DNA of 64,000 bases from Palleronia pontilimi (lineage in GTDB: Bacteria; Pseudomonadota; Alphaproteobacteria; Rhodobacterales; Rhodobacteraceae), in the NCBI RefSeq assembly GCF_016412875.1, contig NZ_JAEKPD010000018.1, forward strand, positions 53,333 to 117,332, read 5' to 3'. The position numbers and the translations under genes were made by a program. This document shows positions 16,523 through 25,733 of this stretch, piece after piece (position 1 is the first letter of the stretch; each line of letters opens with the position of its first letter). Under the pieces are notes generated by a model. That model did not search any database. It was not told where the DNA came from and was given only the letters and a program-made list of their open reading frames with translations.

Positions 16523-17214
16523 CCCGGGTCGGGCACGTTCCAGCCGCGCTGCACCGCGGGGCGGGCCTTGAACCGCTCGAGGTAGTCGTTCACGCGCGGG
16601 AAGTCCGACCAGCCGACGAGGTCCTTCGCCTCGTAGAAGTTCAGCGCGTCGAGCCAGGGGGCTATGGCGATATCGGCGATGGAATACTGGTCGGCCGCCC
16701 ATTCGTAGCCGTCGAGCTTGCCTTCCAGCACCGACAGCAGGCGGCGCGCTTCGTCGATATAGCGCTGGCGGGGGCGGGGATCTTCGATGTCCTTGCCGCC
16801 CAGCTTCACGAAGAAGCCCAGTTGTCCCAGCATCGGCCCCAGCCCCGCCATCTGCCATTGCAGCCAGGTGATGATCTCCCACCGCTTGGTGTCCGATCCG
16901 CCCAGCTGGCCGGACTTTTCGGCCAGGTACATCAGGATCGCGCCCGATTCCCACAAGCCCAGCGGCTGGCCGTTGGGTCCATCGGGATCGATGATCGCGG
17001 GGATCTTGTTGTTGGGGTTCAGCGACAGGAATTCGGGCGATTTCACGTCCGCGTCGTCCAGCGTGACCAGGTGCGGCTCGTAGGGCAGGCCGATCTCTTC
17101 GAGCATGATGGCGATCTTCTTGCCGTTCGGCGTGGGGTAGGAATAGAGCTGCAGCCTTTCGGGATGCTGCGGCGGCCATTTCTCGGTGATCTTGAAGTCG
17201 TGCAGGGTGCTCAT
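16519..17214 (-). CDS. Glutathione S-transferase family protein (Nu-class/YfcG-like)
   Basis: 231 residues. The N-terminal thioredoxin-like domain has YPTPNGKKIAIMLEEIGLPYE and the glutathione-binding NPNNKIPAIIDPDG and ESGAILMYLAEKSG, the hallmarks of the Ure2p/YfcG/YghU-type GSTs. Such enzymes often act as disulfide-bond reductases on glutathionyl substrates rather than as conjugating enzymes. The C-terminal helical domain is complete. It converges with the formate dehydrogenase unit, sharing a CTAG stop overlap, and is probably a separate transcript. The physiological substrate is unknown. Confidence 0.92.
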   Translation of the reverse strand: MSTLHDFKITEKWPPQHPERLQLYSYPTPNGKKIAIMLEEIGLPYEPHLVTLDDADVKSPEFLSLNPNNKIPAIIDPDGPNGQPLGLWESGAILMYLAEKSGQLGGSDTKRWEIITWLQWQMAGLGPMLGQLGFFVKLGGKDIEDPRPRQRYIDEARRLLSVLEGKLDGYEWAADQYSIADIAIAPWLDALNFYEAKDLVGWSDFPRVNDYLERFKARPAVQRGWNVPDPG

Positions 17215-17434
17215 GGGGTGTCCTTTTCCGTGTTCACGCAGCTACCTAGGACGCGCGGCGATGCCCGAAAGGCCACGCCGGTGCAGGGCCGGTGTGGGCA
17301 GATGAACAATCGGGCGCGGGTGCTGGCGAAAACCCGCGGCGGGCGTGTGAAAAGACTTGCCATATTGCGGCGTTGACCAATTGTGGGTCCGCATCGGCGC
17401 GAACGCCGATCTTTTATCGAGAGGGGACAGACAC

Positions 17435-17863
17435 GTGATTAGCGAATTTAAGGATTTCATCGCCAAGGGAAATGTCATGGACATGGCCGTGGGCATCATC
17501 ATCGGCGCCGCCTTCACGGCCATCGTCAGCAGCCTGGTGGCCGATCTGATCAACCCGTTCATCGGGCTTTTCACCGGCGGCATCGACTTTTCCAATATGT
17601 TCGTCGTGCTGGGCGAGGGCGATTACGCGTCGCTGACCGCCGCGCAAGAAGCCGGGGCGGCGGTCTTCGCCTATGGCAGCTTCATCAACGCGGTGATCAA
17701 TTTCCTGATCGTGGCCTTCGTGGTGTTCATGCTGGTCAAGATGGTCAACCGCATCAAGTCGGCGGCGACCGCCCCCGACGAGGTCGCGCCCGAGGTCGAA
17801 ACCGGGCCTTCGGAGCTGGACGTGCTGCTCGAGATCCGCGACGCGCTGGCCAAGCAGGGCTAG
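17435..17863 (+). CDS. mscL: Large-conductance mechanosensitive channel MscL
   Basis: 142 residues starting with a GTG at 17435 ([27 protein letters not shown]), eight bases after GAGGGG. Both family helices are visible: the pore-lining N-terminal helix and the second helix [17 protein letters not shown], then a charged C-terminal bundle. MscL opens under high membrane tension to release solutes during hypo-osmotic shock. The start is fixed by the family's amphipathic N-terminus; an upstream in-frame ATG at 17357 would add 26 residues unlike the family. Confidence 0.96.
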   Translation: MISEFKDFIAKGNVMDMAVGIIIGAAFTAIVSSLVADLINPFIGLFTGGIDFSNMFVVLGEGDYASLTAAQEAGAAVFAYGSFINAVINFLIVAFVVFMLVKMVNRIKSAATAPDEVAPEVETGPSELDVLLEIRDALAKQG

Positions 17864-17870
17864 GGCGCGG

Positions 17871-18401
17871 TCAGCCCGCGTGGGCTTCGCGGCGCAGGGC
17901 GTCCATCGCCTTGCCCAGAAGCGCGCGGGTGGCGTCGTCCTTCAGGGTGCCGTGATCGTCGAAGGCTTGGCGGGACGCGGCCAGAAGCACCTCGGGTCCG
18001 CCCGAGATGCGCGGCCGGAAGGGCACCATCGCCAGCCGCGTCGCGTAGGCGCCGCGCGCGCCGCCCGAGCGCCCGGCCGCCGCCGCCATCAGCGCCACGG
18101 GCTTGTCGGCCCAGGGGTTGCCGTCGACCCGGCTGATCCAGTCCAGCGCGTTCTTCAGGATGCCCGAGATCGAGCCGTTGTATTCGGGCCCCGAGATCAC
18201 AACCGCCTCGGCGTCGTCGATCTGCTGCGCCAGCGTGTGGACCGCGTCGGGGATGCCGTCGTTCGTTTCCAGGTCGCCGTCGTAGAGCGGGAAGCGCAGG
18301 TCGGCTTCGGTGACGGGACCGCCGTAAAGCCGCGCGGCCTCGGCCAGCAACTTGCGGTTGGTCGAGGCCTCGCGCAAGGCGCCTGAGATCGTGAGCAGCA
18401 T
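17871..18401 (-). CDS. NADPH-dependent FMN reductase family protein
   Basis: 176 residues with a flavodoxin-like fold. The phosphate loop SGALREASTNRKL binds FMN, and GPEYNGSISGILKNALDWISR is the second family signature, as in ArsH/chromate reductase/ChrR-type quinone reductases. These enzymes reduce flavins or quinones with NAD(P)H in the cytoplasm. It converges with mscL, seven bases apart, and is likely single. The exact substrate cannot be told. Confidence 0.92.
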   Translation of the reverse strand: MLLTISGALREASTNRKLLAEAARLYGGPVTEADLRFPLYDGDLETNDGIPDAVHTLAQQIDDAEAVVISGPEYNGSISGILKNALDWISRVDGNPWADKPVALMAAAAGRSGGARGAYATRLAMVPFRPRISGGPEVLLAASRQAFDDHGTLKDDATRALLGKAMDALRREAHAG

Positions 18402-18551
18402 GATCGGTCCCCAATTCGGTGATGTGACCGGTCAGATAAGGCGCGGACGCCCGGGTTCCACAGGGGGGCAGAAGCGGCGGTTAACGCTTGGTCATCTTTT
18501 CTTCACAATAAAGTCGCTTAATTTTAATCCTCGCGGACTTATCTTGGACGT

Positions 18552-19247
18552 ATGACCGCCCCGCGCATCCACAAAGAGACCTATCTGCCCGAGGCCCACA
18601 CCGATGCGATCGTGCATTACGTGGGCCTGTCGATGGCGGCGATGGCCGTTCCCACGCTGATCGTTCTGGCCGTCCTGCGCCACGACCACTGGGTCGAGGT
18701 GAGCGCGGTCGCGGTCTATGGCGCGACCCTGGTCGCGATGCTCAGCGCGTCGGCCATCTACAACATCACCGGCCAGCATCGCTGGACCAAGGTGCTGAAA
18801 CGGCTGGATCACTCGGCGATCTACCTGAAGATCGCGGGCAGCTTCACGCCGCTGGTGGCGCTGACGGGCGGCGCGGGCCTGCCGTTCCTTGCCGGGTTGT
18901 GGGGGGCCGCGCTGGGCGGCACGTCCCTGAAGATGCTGGCCCCCGACAGGCTGCGCTGGCTGGGCCTGTCGCTGTATCTGGGAATGGGGTGGATCGGCGT
19001 CTGGGCCGGAGCCGGCGTGTTCAGCCAGCTCAGCCCCAGCGCCATGGCGCTGATCGCCGTCGGCGGGTCGCTTTACACCATAGGCGTCATCTTCTTCCTG
19101 TGGGAAGCGTTGCCCTATCATACCACCATCTGGCACGGCTTCGTGCTGGTCGCGAGCGGCCTGATCTACGCGGCGATCCTGGTGGAAGTGCTGCGCGAGA
19201 TCGAACCGGCCGTGATCGCCGCGACCGTCGCGCCGCAGCTGTTCTAG
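18552..19247 (+). CDS. Hemolysin III / PAQR family membrane protein
   Basis: 231 residues with seven predicted membrane helices. The family's metal-binding histidines are in place: the N-terminal EAHTDAIVHYVG, the central RLDHSAIYLKIAGSFTP and the C-terminal WHGFVLVAS. Relatives (TrhA, YqfA) alter membrane energetics and lipid balance; the haemolysin name is historical. The upstream 150 bases are AT-rich and probably hold its promoter. Its TAG stop shares a CTAG with the convergent cobO stop. Confidence 0.9.
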   Translation: MTAPRIHKETYLPEAHTDAIVHYVGLSMAAMAVPTLIVLAVLRHDHWVEVSAVAVYGATLVAMLSASAIYNITGQHRWTKVLKRLDHSAIYLKIAGSFTPLVALTGGAGLPFLAGLWGAALGGTSLKMLAPDRLRWLGLSLYLGMGWIGVWAGAGVFSQLSPSAMALIAVGGSLYTIGVIFFLWEALPYHTTIWHGFVLVASGLIYAAILVEVLREIEPAVIAATVAPQLF

Positions 19248-19852
19248 AACTCCACGCCGATCTGCGCCTTGATGCCGGACCGGAACGGGTGCTTCACCAG
19301 CTCCATCTCGGTCACGAGATCCGCCGTCTCGATCAGGTCGGGATGCGCGTTGCGCCCGGTCAGCACCACGTGGGTCATGGGCGGCTTGTGGTCGCGCAGG
19401 AAGGCGATCACCTCGGCCACGTCCACATAATCGTAGCGCAGGGCGATGTTGATCTCGTCCAGCAGCACCATCTTGTTGCTCTCGTCCGCGATCAGCTCCT
19501 TGGCCTTGGCCCAGGCGGCCTGGGCCATTTCGGTGTCGCGGGACTTGTCCTGGGTTTCCCAGGTGAAGCCCTCGCCCATGGTGTGAAAGGCGCAGGTGTC
19601 GGAGAACTTCGCCAGGATCAGGTCGCGCTCGCCCGTGGACATGCCGCCCTTGATGAACTGCACCACGGCGCATTTTATGTCGTGGGCGATGCAGCGGAAG
19701 ATCATCCCGAACGCGGCCGAGCTCTTGCCCTTGCCCTTGCCGGTATGGACGATGATCAGCCCCTTCTGGTCGGTCTTGGTGGCCATGATCTTGTCGCGCG
19801 CGGCCTTCTTCTTGGCCATCTTCTGGGCGTGGCGGTCGGGGTCGTTGGTCAT
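19244..19852 (-). CDS. cobO: Cob(I)yrinic acid a,c-diamide adenosyltransferase (CobA/CobO)
   Basis: 202 residues from the ATG at 19852, which has AAGGAG at the right distance; the open frame runs further upstream but without family similarity. The nucleotide-binding loop is HTGKGKGKSSAAFG (residues 36-49), and DEINIALRYDYVD and HVVLTGRNAHPDLIE match the family. The enzyme transfers the adenosyl group from ATP to cobalt of the corrin ring in the cytoplasm. It belongs to the cobalamin region but is separated from cobN by the lrgA/lrgB genes and a plus-strand gene, so it has its own promoter. Confidence 0.96.
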   Translation of the reverse strand: MTNDPDRHAQKMAKKKAARDKIMATKTDQKGLIIVHTGKGKGKSSAAFGMIFRCIAHDIKCAVVQFIKGGMSTGERDLILAKFSDTCAFHTMGEGFTWETQDKSRDTEMAQAAWAKAKELIADESNKMVLLDEINIALRYDYVDVAEVIAFLRDHKPPMTHVVLTGRNAHPDLIETADLVTEMELVKHPFRSGIKAQIGVEF

Positions 19853-19952
19853 CGGGCGCTCCTTGCCGGGTTGGCGGTCAGAGTGTCGCGCCGGGCGGCG
19901 GGGTGCAAGCCGTTCATCCTTCGTTAACCAATCGACGGGCAGGGTGCGGGCC

Positions 19953-20291
19953 ATGCGGTGGATCATCCTTCTTGCGCTGCTCGCGGCCTGCGACAGCCCC
20001 AGCCTGCGGTTCCGGGACGCGCCCGCGACGCGGGTGTCGGTGGACGGGTCGGTCTTTTCGGTCCGGGTGAAGGGCGAGCGGGCGGAATCCCTCCGCCTGA
20101 GCCGCGAGCGGCGCCCGCGCGTGGGCGCCACGCTGGCGCGGGCCGAGGCGGCGATCGGCCAGGCCTCGGGCTGCCAGGTCAAGCGCATCGACGGCGACCA
20201 GGCGATCCAGCGCGCGACGCTGGATTGCGCGGGCCAGCCGGGCGAGCCGCCGCCGCTGGCCGATATCGTGGTGATCGCGGTCGAGCGCTAG
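19953..20291 (+). CDS. Putative lipoprotein of unknown function
   Basis: 112 residues. The N-terminus MRWIILLALLAACDSP is a lipoprotein signal with lipobox LLAAC; Asp after the Cys would favour inner-membrane retention by the E. coli rule. The mature part is a small alpha/beta domain with two further cysteines (GCQVKRIDG, LDCAG) that could form a disulfide. No family is recognised. It sits between two minus-strand genes of the cobalamin region and ends two bases from the lrgB stop, so it is transcribed alone. Confidence 0.75.
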   Translation: MRWIILLALLAACDSPSLRFRDAPATRVSVDGSVFSVRVKGERAESLRLSRERRPRVGATLARAEAAIGQASGCQVKRIDGDQAIQRATLDCAGQPGEPPPLADIVVIAVER

Positions 20292-20293
20292 GG

Positions 20294-21001
20294 TTACAGG
20301 AACAGCCGCACGACGACGGGGGCCAGCACCGCCGTCAGCACCGCGTTCAGGCCCATGCCGATGCCCGAGAACGTGCCCGCCGTCTCGTTGACCTGGAAGG
20401 CGCGCGCGGTGCCGATCCCGTGCGCCGCCACCCCCACTGCGAAGCCGCGGGCGCGGAAGTCGGTGAAGCCCAGCGCGTCCAGCATCGGGGTGACGATGAT
20501 GGCGCCGATGATCCCGGTCAGGATCACCAGCACCGCCGTCAGGTTGGGCAGGCCGCCAAGCTGCTCGGTGATGCCGATCGCCACCGGCGCGGTGGCCGAT
20601 TTCGGCGCCAGCGACACCAGCACGTCCTGCGGCAGTCCCAGCGCCCAGCCCAGCGCCAGCGCCGACAGCATCGCGACCAGCGATCCGGCCAGCAGCGCCA
20701 CGCTCATCGGCACCAGAACGCGCACGACCTTCGCGCGGTTGGCCCAAAGCGGCAGGCCCAGCGCCACGGTCGCGGGGCCCAGCATGAAATGGACGAATTG
20801 CGCGCCCTCGAAATAGGTGCGGTAGGTGGTGCCGGTGAGCGTCAGGACCGCCGACAGGATCAGCACCGCGATGAGCACCGGGTTGACCAGCGGGTTGCGC
20901 TTGGAGGCGCGGAACAAAGCGTCGCCGCAGAGATACGCCACCAGCGTCGCGGTCAGCCAGACCAGCTCGCCCCGGCTGAGATAGGACCAGATGTCGGTCA
21001 T
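20294..21001 (-). CDS. lrgB: LrgB/CidB-family membrane protein
   Basis: 235 residues, multi-pass membrane protein. The family block LAPKSATAPVAIGITEQLGGLPNLTA (SATTPIA-like) and VGVAAHGIGTARAFQ are clear. LrgB works with LrgA; such pairs influence murein hydrolase activity and cell lysis, and in plants and some bacteria transport glycolate, glycerate or pyruvate. The ATG at 21001 overlaps the lrgA stop, so the pair is coupled. Unusually, both follow cobN with overlapping ends and seem to be part of the riboswitch-controlled transcript. Confidence 0.92.
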   Translation of the reverse strand: MTDIWSYLSRGELVWLTATLVAYLCGDALFRASKRNPLVNPVLIAVLILSAVLTLTGTTYRTYFEGAQFVHFMLGPATVALGLPLWANRAKVVRVLVPMSVALLAGSLVAMLSALALGWALGLPQDVLVSLAPKSATAPVAIGITEQLGGLPNLTAVLVILTGIIGAIIVTPMLDALGFTDFRARGFAVGVAAHGIGTARAFQVNETAGTFSGIGMGLNAVLTAVLAPVVVRLFL

Positions 21002-21354
21002 GGCTCGGTCTCGGGGGCGAAGCGGCGGGCGAGCAGGGCGAAGACCCAGGCCCCCGTCACGATGGCCAGCGCGGTCGAGATCACCAGCACGGCCAGCAGC
21101 GCCAGACCGCTGTCGCGCACCGTGTCGAGATTGCCGACGATGCCGGTGCCTGCGGGCACGAACAGAAGCGAAAGATGGCCCAGCAGGGTGGAGGTCAGCG
21201 GCCGCATCGTGTCCTCGAGCTGGGGCCGGAGCCACAGCGCGCAGACCAGCAGCACCAGCCCGATCACCGGGCCGGGGACCGGCAGGCCCAGGCCGCGCGC
21301 GATCACCTCGCCCGTGAGCTGGAACAGCAGAAGGATGACGATGGGCCCGATCAT
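20998..21354 (-). CDS. lrgA: CidA/LrgA-family membrane protein
   Basis: 118 residues with four predicted membrane helices. Family features are the opening LLLFQLTGEVIARGLGLPVPGPVIGLVLL and the LFVPAGTGIV motif. It is the holin-like partner of LrgB, or the small subunit of a carboxylate exporter. Its start overlaps the cobN stop by four bases (ATGA on the minus strand) and its stop overlaps the lrgB start, so cobN, lrgA and lrgB are translated as a chain. Confidence 0.92.
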   Translation of the reverse strand: MIGPIVILLLFQLTGEVIARGLGLPVPGPVIGLVLLVCALWLRPQLEDTMRPLTSTLLGHLSLLFVPAGTGIVGNLDTVRDSGLALLAVLVISTALAIVTGAWVFALLARRFAPETEP

Positions 21355-24300
21355 GCCAGCTCATCTAGCGTGGCGCGGGCCGAGTTCGACTTCGGCTGCC
21401 ACAGGCCGCGATCCATCGCCTCGGAGAGGCGCGCGGCGATTTCGCGCAAGGCCGGGGCGTTGTGGTCGGCGATGAAGTCGCGGGTGGCGTCGTCTTCGAT
21501 GAAGGCCGCGTGGACCAGGTCGAAATGATGCGATTTCACGGCACCCGTGGTGGCGGCGAAGGCGAACATGTAATCTACCGTCGCCGCGATTTCGAACGCG
21601 CCCTTGTAGCCGTGGCGTTTCACCCCGTCGATCCACTTGGGGTTCACGACGCGGGAGCGGACGACGCGGCCGATCTCGTCTTCCAGCGTGCGGATCACGG
21701 GGCGTTCGGGGCGGGAATGGTCGTTGTGATAGATGGGCCGCGCGGTCCCCTGCAGCGTTTCCACCGCCGCCGCCGCGCCGCCTTCGAACTGGTAGTAATC
21801 GTCGCTGTCCAGCAGATCGTGTTCGCGGTTGTCCTGGTTCTGCACGATGGCGTCGGCCTGGGTCAGCCGCGCCGTGAAGGCGGGGCGGGCGGGCTGGCCT
21901 TCGGTGCCCGCGCCGTAGGCGTAGCTGCCCCAGGTCAGGTAGGCCTCGGCCAGGTCGGCTTTGTCGTTCCACAGCCGCTCGTCGATCATCGCCTGCAGGC
22001 CCGCGCCGTAGGCACCGGGCTTGGAGCCGAAGACCCGGGCCTGGTCTTCGCCCGCGCGGGCGCGCGCGGCGGCGGGGTTCATGTCGGCGGGCTCGTCCAG
22101 CGCCTGGATGGCGCGCGCGGCGCTGTCCACCAGCGCGATGAGCTGGGGGAAGGCGTCGCGGAAGAAGCCCGAGATCCGCAGCGTCACGTCCACGCGGGGG
22201 CGGTCGAGCGTGTCGAGCGGCAGGATGTCGAAGCCGGTGACGCGGCGGTTGGCGCTGTCCCATTTCGGCTTCACGCCCATCAGCGCCAGCGCCTGCGCGA
22301 TGTCGTCGCCGCCGGTGCGCATGTTTGCGGTGCCCCAGGCGGTGATGAGCAGGGCGCGCGGCCAATCGCCCTGGTCCTGCAGGTGCTTGTCGATGAGCAG
22401 GTTCGCGGATTTCCAGCCCAGCGCCCAGGCGGTGGGGGTCGGCACCGCGCGGCTGTCCACGGAAAAGAAGTTGCGCCCGGTGGGCAGGGTGTCGAGCCGC
22501 CCGCGGGTGGGCGCGCCCGACGGGCCGGGGGCGATGGCGCGCCCGTCGAGACCGCGCAGCAGGGCCGCCATTTCCGAAGGTCCGCAGGCGCGGATGGCGG
22601 GCAGGACGTGGTCGCGGAGGCTGTCCAGCACGGCTTGGCTGGCCGGTCCGGGGGCCGTCGCTCGCGGCTGCGCCGCATCGCCCCGCCCCCCGTCCCACAG
22701 GCGCTGCGCCAGCAGTTCCAGCCGCTCGACCGTGTCGCCGTGGCTGCGCCAGGCGCCGTCGCCTTGCAGGGCCTCGGGACGGGGGCCGGTCCATGGCGCG
22801 GCCATGTCGCAATCGAGCGGGTCGAAGCCGAGGTCCAGGTCGCCCGCCAGCGCCCGGATCAGCGACGCGTCCGCGCCTTTGCCGTCGCCGCGCGGGACGC
22901 GGACCAGAGCGATGGCGAGATCGCGTTCCAGGTCGTGCGTCGGGGATTGGCCGAAGACGTGCAGCCCGTCGCGGATCTGCGCCTCTTTCAGCTCGCAGAG
23001 ATAGGCGTCGAGCTTGGCGAGATCGCCGTCGGCCTCGCCCGCGAAACCCACGTCGCGGTCGAGGCCGGTGGCTTGGGCCAGCGACAGGATCTCGGCCCGT
23101 AAGTGCTTGATGCGGCGCGGATCGACGCCCGCGGCCTCGTAATACTCGTCCACCAGGGCTTCCAGGTCGCGCAGGGGGCCGTAGCTCTCGGCGCGCGTCA
23201 GCGGCGGGGTCAGGTGGTCGACGATCACCGCCTGCGCCCGGCGCTTGGCTTGCGTGCCCTCGCCGGGGTCGTTGACGATGAACGGATAGAGATGCGGCAT
23301 GGGACCCAGCACCGCCTCGGGGAAGCAGTCGGCCGACAGGGCCAGCGCCTTGCCGGGCAGCCATTCCAGGTTGCCGTGCTTGCCCATGTGGACGATGGCC
23401 TGGGCGCCGTGGATGTGGGCCAGCCAGATGTAGAAGGCGAGGTAATTGTGCGGCGGGACGAGGTCGGGCGCGTGGTAGGTGTCGGTCGGGTCGATGTTGT
23501 AGCCGCGGGCGGGCTGGATGCCGACGACGGCGTGGCCGAAGCGCAAGATCGACAGGCGGAGGCCCTGCGGCGTGCAGAAGGGATCATCCTCGGGCGCGCC
23601 CCAGCGGTCCTCGATGGCCTGCCGCACGGCAAGGGGCAGGGCGTCGTAGTGGCGGCGGTAGGTGTCGAGCGGCAGCACCTCGCCGTCCGCGCGGCCGGCC
23701 CGGTCGGTCAGCCAGTTGGTGGGCCCCGCCAGGATCTGCGCCATCAGCGCGTCGCTGTCGGCGGGAATGTCGGTCACGCCGTAGCCCGCGCCCGCCAGCG
23801 CGCGCAGCGTGCCGACGGTGGCGGCGGGGGTGTCGAGGCCCACGCCATTGGCCAGCCGCCCGTCCTTGTTGGGATAGTTCGCCAGCACCAGCGCCACCTT
23901 GCGGTCCGCCACCGGGGTGGCGCGCAGCCGGGCCCAGTTGGCGGCGAGTTGCGCCACGAAGCCGATCCGGTCGCCCTGGGGGCGGTAGGTCACGATGTTG
24001 CACTGGGTGGCTTCGTCGAAGAAGGCGGTGTCCTTGAAGCTGATGGCGCGGGACAGGATGCGGCCGTCGACCTCGGGCAGGGCCACGTTCATGGCGATGT
24101 CGCGGGCGCTGAGGCCCGCCAGACCGTCGGCCCATTGTTCCTCGGTCGTGGAGGCCAGAACGCATTGGAACACGGGCGCGTCGTTGGCCCAGGGGGCGGC
24201 CAGCGGGTTGTCGGCCCCTTCGCCTGCGTGGGGCGAGCCCACGGCAAAGCTGGTGGTGTTGAGGATGACTGACGGAGGTGCGGCGCGGAAGAGATGCTCG

Positions 24301-25046
24301 AGCGTGGCCACCGAGACCGGGTCCTTCAGCGACGCCACGAAGACCGGCAGCGGGTTCAGGCCGGCGCGCAGCAGCGCTTTCACAAGCCGGTTGATGGGTT
24401 GCAGCCCCGCGCCCTGCACCATCGCGCGGTAGAAGACCAGCGGGACAATGGGCGCGCCGTCGGTCCATTGCGCGCGCAGGGTGTCGAGCGTGAGCGCGGA
24501 TGTGCCGGGCCAGTAGAGCCCCGCGCGCAGCAGGGGCTTGGCGGCGGGCGGGCGGTCGGTGTCGTCCAGCATGGCGCGGGCGTGGGTCAGCAGGATCTTG
24601 GCGTTGTCGACGCCGCCCTCGACGAAACAGGACCAGAGCGCGTCGTAATCGGCGGCGCCGACCGTGGACAGGGCGCGCAGCTCGGCATCGGGCTTGTCGT
24701 CGCCGGGCAGCAGCACCAGCGGCACGCCCGCCCGGTGCAGCGCGTCCGAGAATTGCGCCACGCCGTATTTCCAGTAGCCCACGCCGCCCAGCAGCCGCAC
24801 GATCACCATCCGGCATCTCGACGCGCAATTGGCCAGGTGCAGATCCACCGACATGGGGTGGCGCAGGTAAGTCAGGTTGGTCAGGCGCAGCGACGGGGGC
24901 GCGTCCATGTCGGCCCGCGCCATGCTGAGCGCGGCCAGGTCCGTGTCGGCGGCCGACAGGATCAGCAGATCGGCGGGGGTCTGGCCGGGATCGACCGGCT
25001 CGGTCCCGTCGTCGATGGTGCCCGGCGTGGCGGCGAGAAGGTGCAT
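21351..25046 (-). CDS. cobN: Cobaltochelatase subunit CobN
   Basis: 1231 residues, normal for CobN of the aerobic pathway. CobN is the large, BchH/ChlH-like subunit of the ATP-dependent cobaltochelatase CobNST, which inserts Co2+ into hydrogenobyrinic acid a,c-diamide. The magnesium-chelatase H-type blocks are present (for example GVLPKWDSANRR-like region near residue 925, AIVHMGKHGNLEWLPGKALALS, and YAYGAGTEG). CobS and CobT are not in the window. It lies six bases after the GNAT gene and overlaps lrgA, inside the riboswitch-controlled cobalt group. Confidence 0.97.
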   Translation of the reverse strand: MHLLAATPGTIDDGTEPVDPGQTPADLLILSAADTDLAALSMARADMDAPPSLRLTNLTYLRHPMSVDLHLANCASRCRMVIVRLLGGVGYWKYGVAQFSDALHRAGVPLVLLPGDDKPDAELRALSTVGAADYDALWSCFVEGGVDNAKILLTHARAMLDDTDRPPAAKPLLRAGLYWPGTSALTLDTLRAQWTDGAPIVPLVFYRAMVQGAGLQPINRLVKALLRAGLNPLPVFVASLKDPVSVATLEHLFRAAPPSVILNTTSFAVGSPHAGEGADNPLAAPWANDAPVFQCVLASTTEEQWADGLAGLSARDIAMNVALPEVDGRILSRAISFKDTAFFDEATQCNIVTYRPQGDRIGFVAQLAANWARLRATPVADRKVALVLANYPNKDGRLANGVGLDTPAATVGTLRALAGAGYGVTDIPADSDALMAQILAGPTNWLTDRAGRADGEVLPLDTYRRHYDALPLAVRQAIEDRWGAPEDDPFCTPQGLRLSILRFGHAVVGIQPARGYNIDPTDTYHAPDLVPPHNYLAFYIWLAHIHGAQAIVHMGKHGNLEWLPGKALALSADCFPEAVLGPMPHLYPFIVNDPGEGTQAKRRAQAVIVDHLTPPLTRAESYGPLRDLEALVDEYYEAAGVDPRRIKHLRAEILSLAQATGLDRDVGFAGEADGDLAKLDAYLCELKEAQIRDGLHVFGQSPTHDLERDLAIALVRVPRGDGKGADASLIRALAGDLDLGFDPLDCDMAAPWTGPRPEALQGDGAWRSHGDTVERLELLAQRLWDGGRGDAAQPRATAPGPASQAVLDSLRDHVLPAIRACGPSEMAALLRGLDGRAIAPGPSGAPTRGRLDTLPTGRNFFSVDSRAVPTPTAWALGWKSANLLIDKHLQDQGDWPRALLITAWGTANMRTGGDDIAQALALMGVKPKWDSANRRVTGFDILPLDTLDRPRVDVTLRISGFFRDAFPQLIALVDSAARAIQALDEPADMNPAAARARAGEDQARVFGSKPGAYGAGLQAMIDERLWNDKADLAEAYLTWGSYAYGAGTEGQPARPAFTARLTQADAIVQNQDNREHDLLDSDDYYQFEGGAAAAVETLQGTARPIYHNDHSRPERPVIRTLEDEIGRVVRSRVVNPKWIDGVKRHGYKGAFEIAATVDYMFAFAATTGAVKSHHFDLVHAAFIEDDATRDFIADHNAPALREIAARLSEAMDRGLWQPKSNSARATLDELA

Positions 25047-25052
25047 GGCGGC

Positions 25053-25520
25053 TCAGGTCTCCAGCTTCTTTTCCATGAAGACGCTGGCCGAGATGTCCAT
25101 GCCGTGCTGCCCGTATTCGCCGAAGACGCCGCAGGTCCGGAACCCGAGCGACCGGTAGAGCGCGTGCGCGGCGTCGAGGCCGATGCCGGTCTCGAGCTTC
25201 AGGTGACGGTAGCCCGCGGCGCGCGCGTGATCCTCGGCGGCGCGCATGAGCGCCCGGGCAACGCCACGGCGCCGACCCGCTTCGGCGACGAAGAGCGATT
25301 TGATCTCGGCGTAGTCGTCCATGTCGGCCAGCGCCACGACGCCGAGCGGGTCCGACCCGTCGCGCGCCTGCCAAAGGGTCACATGGGGCGCAGCCAGGGC
25401 GTCGTGGCTCAGGAAATGGGTCTGCTCGGGATCGTAGAGCGCCCGCATCATCGCCTGGCTCGCGTCGAGAAGCCGGGCTGCGTCGGGTTGCCGCGGGTCC
25501 GTCTTTTCAATCGTCAACAT
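25053..25520 (-). CDS. GNAT family N-acetyltransferase
   Basis: 155 residues from the ATG at 25520 (MLTIEKTDPRQ). The acetyl-CoA-binding core is EIKSLFVAEAGRRRGVARALM, with the R-R-x-G-x-A loop, followed by LETGIGLDAAHALYRSLGF typical of the fold. It acetylates an unknown amine, small molecule or protein. It sits between cobW and cobN on the same strand and six bases before cobN, so it is probably co-transcribed with the cobalt genes; a link to cobalamin is not otherwise supported. Confidence 0.88.
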   Translation of the reverse strand: MLTIEKTDPRQPDAARLLDASQAMMRALYDPEQTHFLSHDALAAPHVTLWQARDGSDPLGVVALADMDDYAEIKSLFVAEAGRRRGVARALMRAAEDHARAAGYRHLKLETGIGLDAAHALYRSLGFRTCGVFGEYGQHGMDISASVFMEKKLET

Positions 25521-25560
25521 GGATCGGCGGTCCACTTTCACGTTCAAAGGAGCGACCGAC

Positions 25561-25731
25561 ATGACCGACGAAACAGACAAGCGCACCGACCGTCCCGCCC
25601 ATGACGACACGGCTGAGGGAAAGACCGAGCTCGACAAGCCGCCCGCGGGCGACGAGGCCATCGCGATCGACGAGCGGGGGCCGAAGAATATCCGCGGGCC
25701 CGAGGGCCACGCGAAGAAGTCCGACGACTAG
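25561..25731 (+). CDS. Small acidic/charged protein antisense to the cob transcript
   Basis: 56 residues from the ATG at 25561, with AAAGGAG nine bases before it. The product is almost entirely charged and polar (MTDETDKRTDRPAHDDTAEG..., ending GHAKKSDD), with no hydrophobic core, cysteine or signal; it is probably disordered. It lies on the plus strand between the minus-strand cobW and GNAT genes and ends two bases from the cobW stop. The good ribosome binding site and a compact open frame support it, but no family is recognised. Confidence 0.6.
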   Translation: MTDETDKRTDRPAHDDTAEGKTELDKPPAGDEAIAIDERGPKNIRGPEGHAKKSDD

Positions 25732-25733
25732 GC

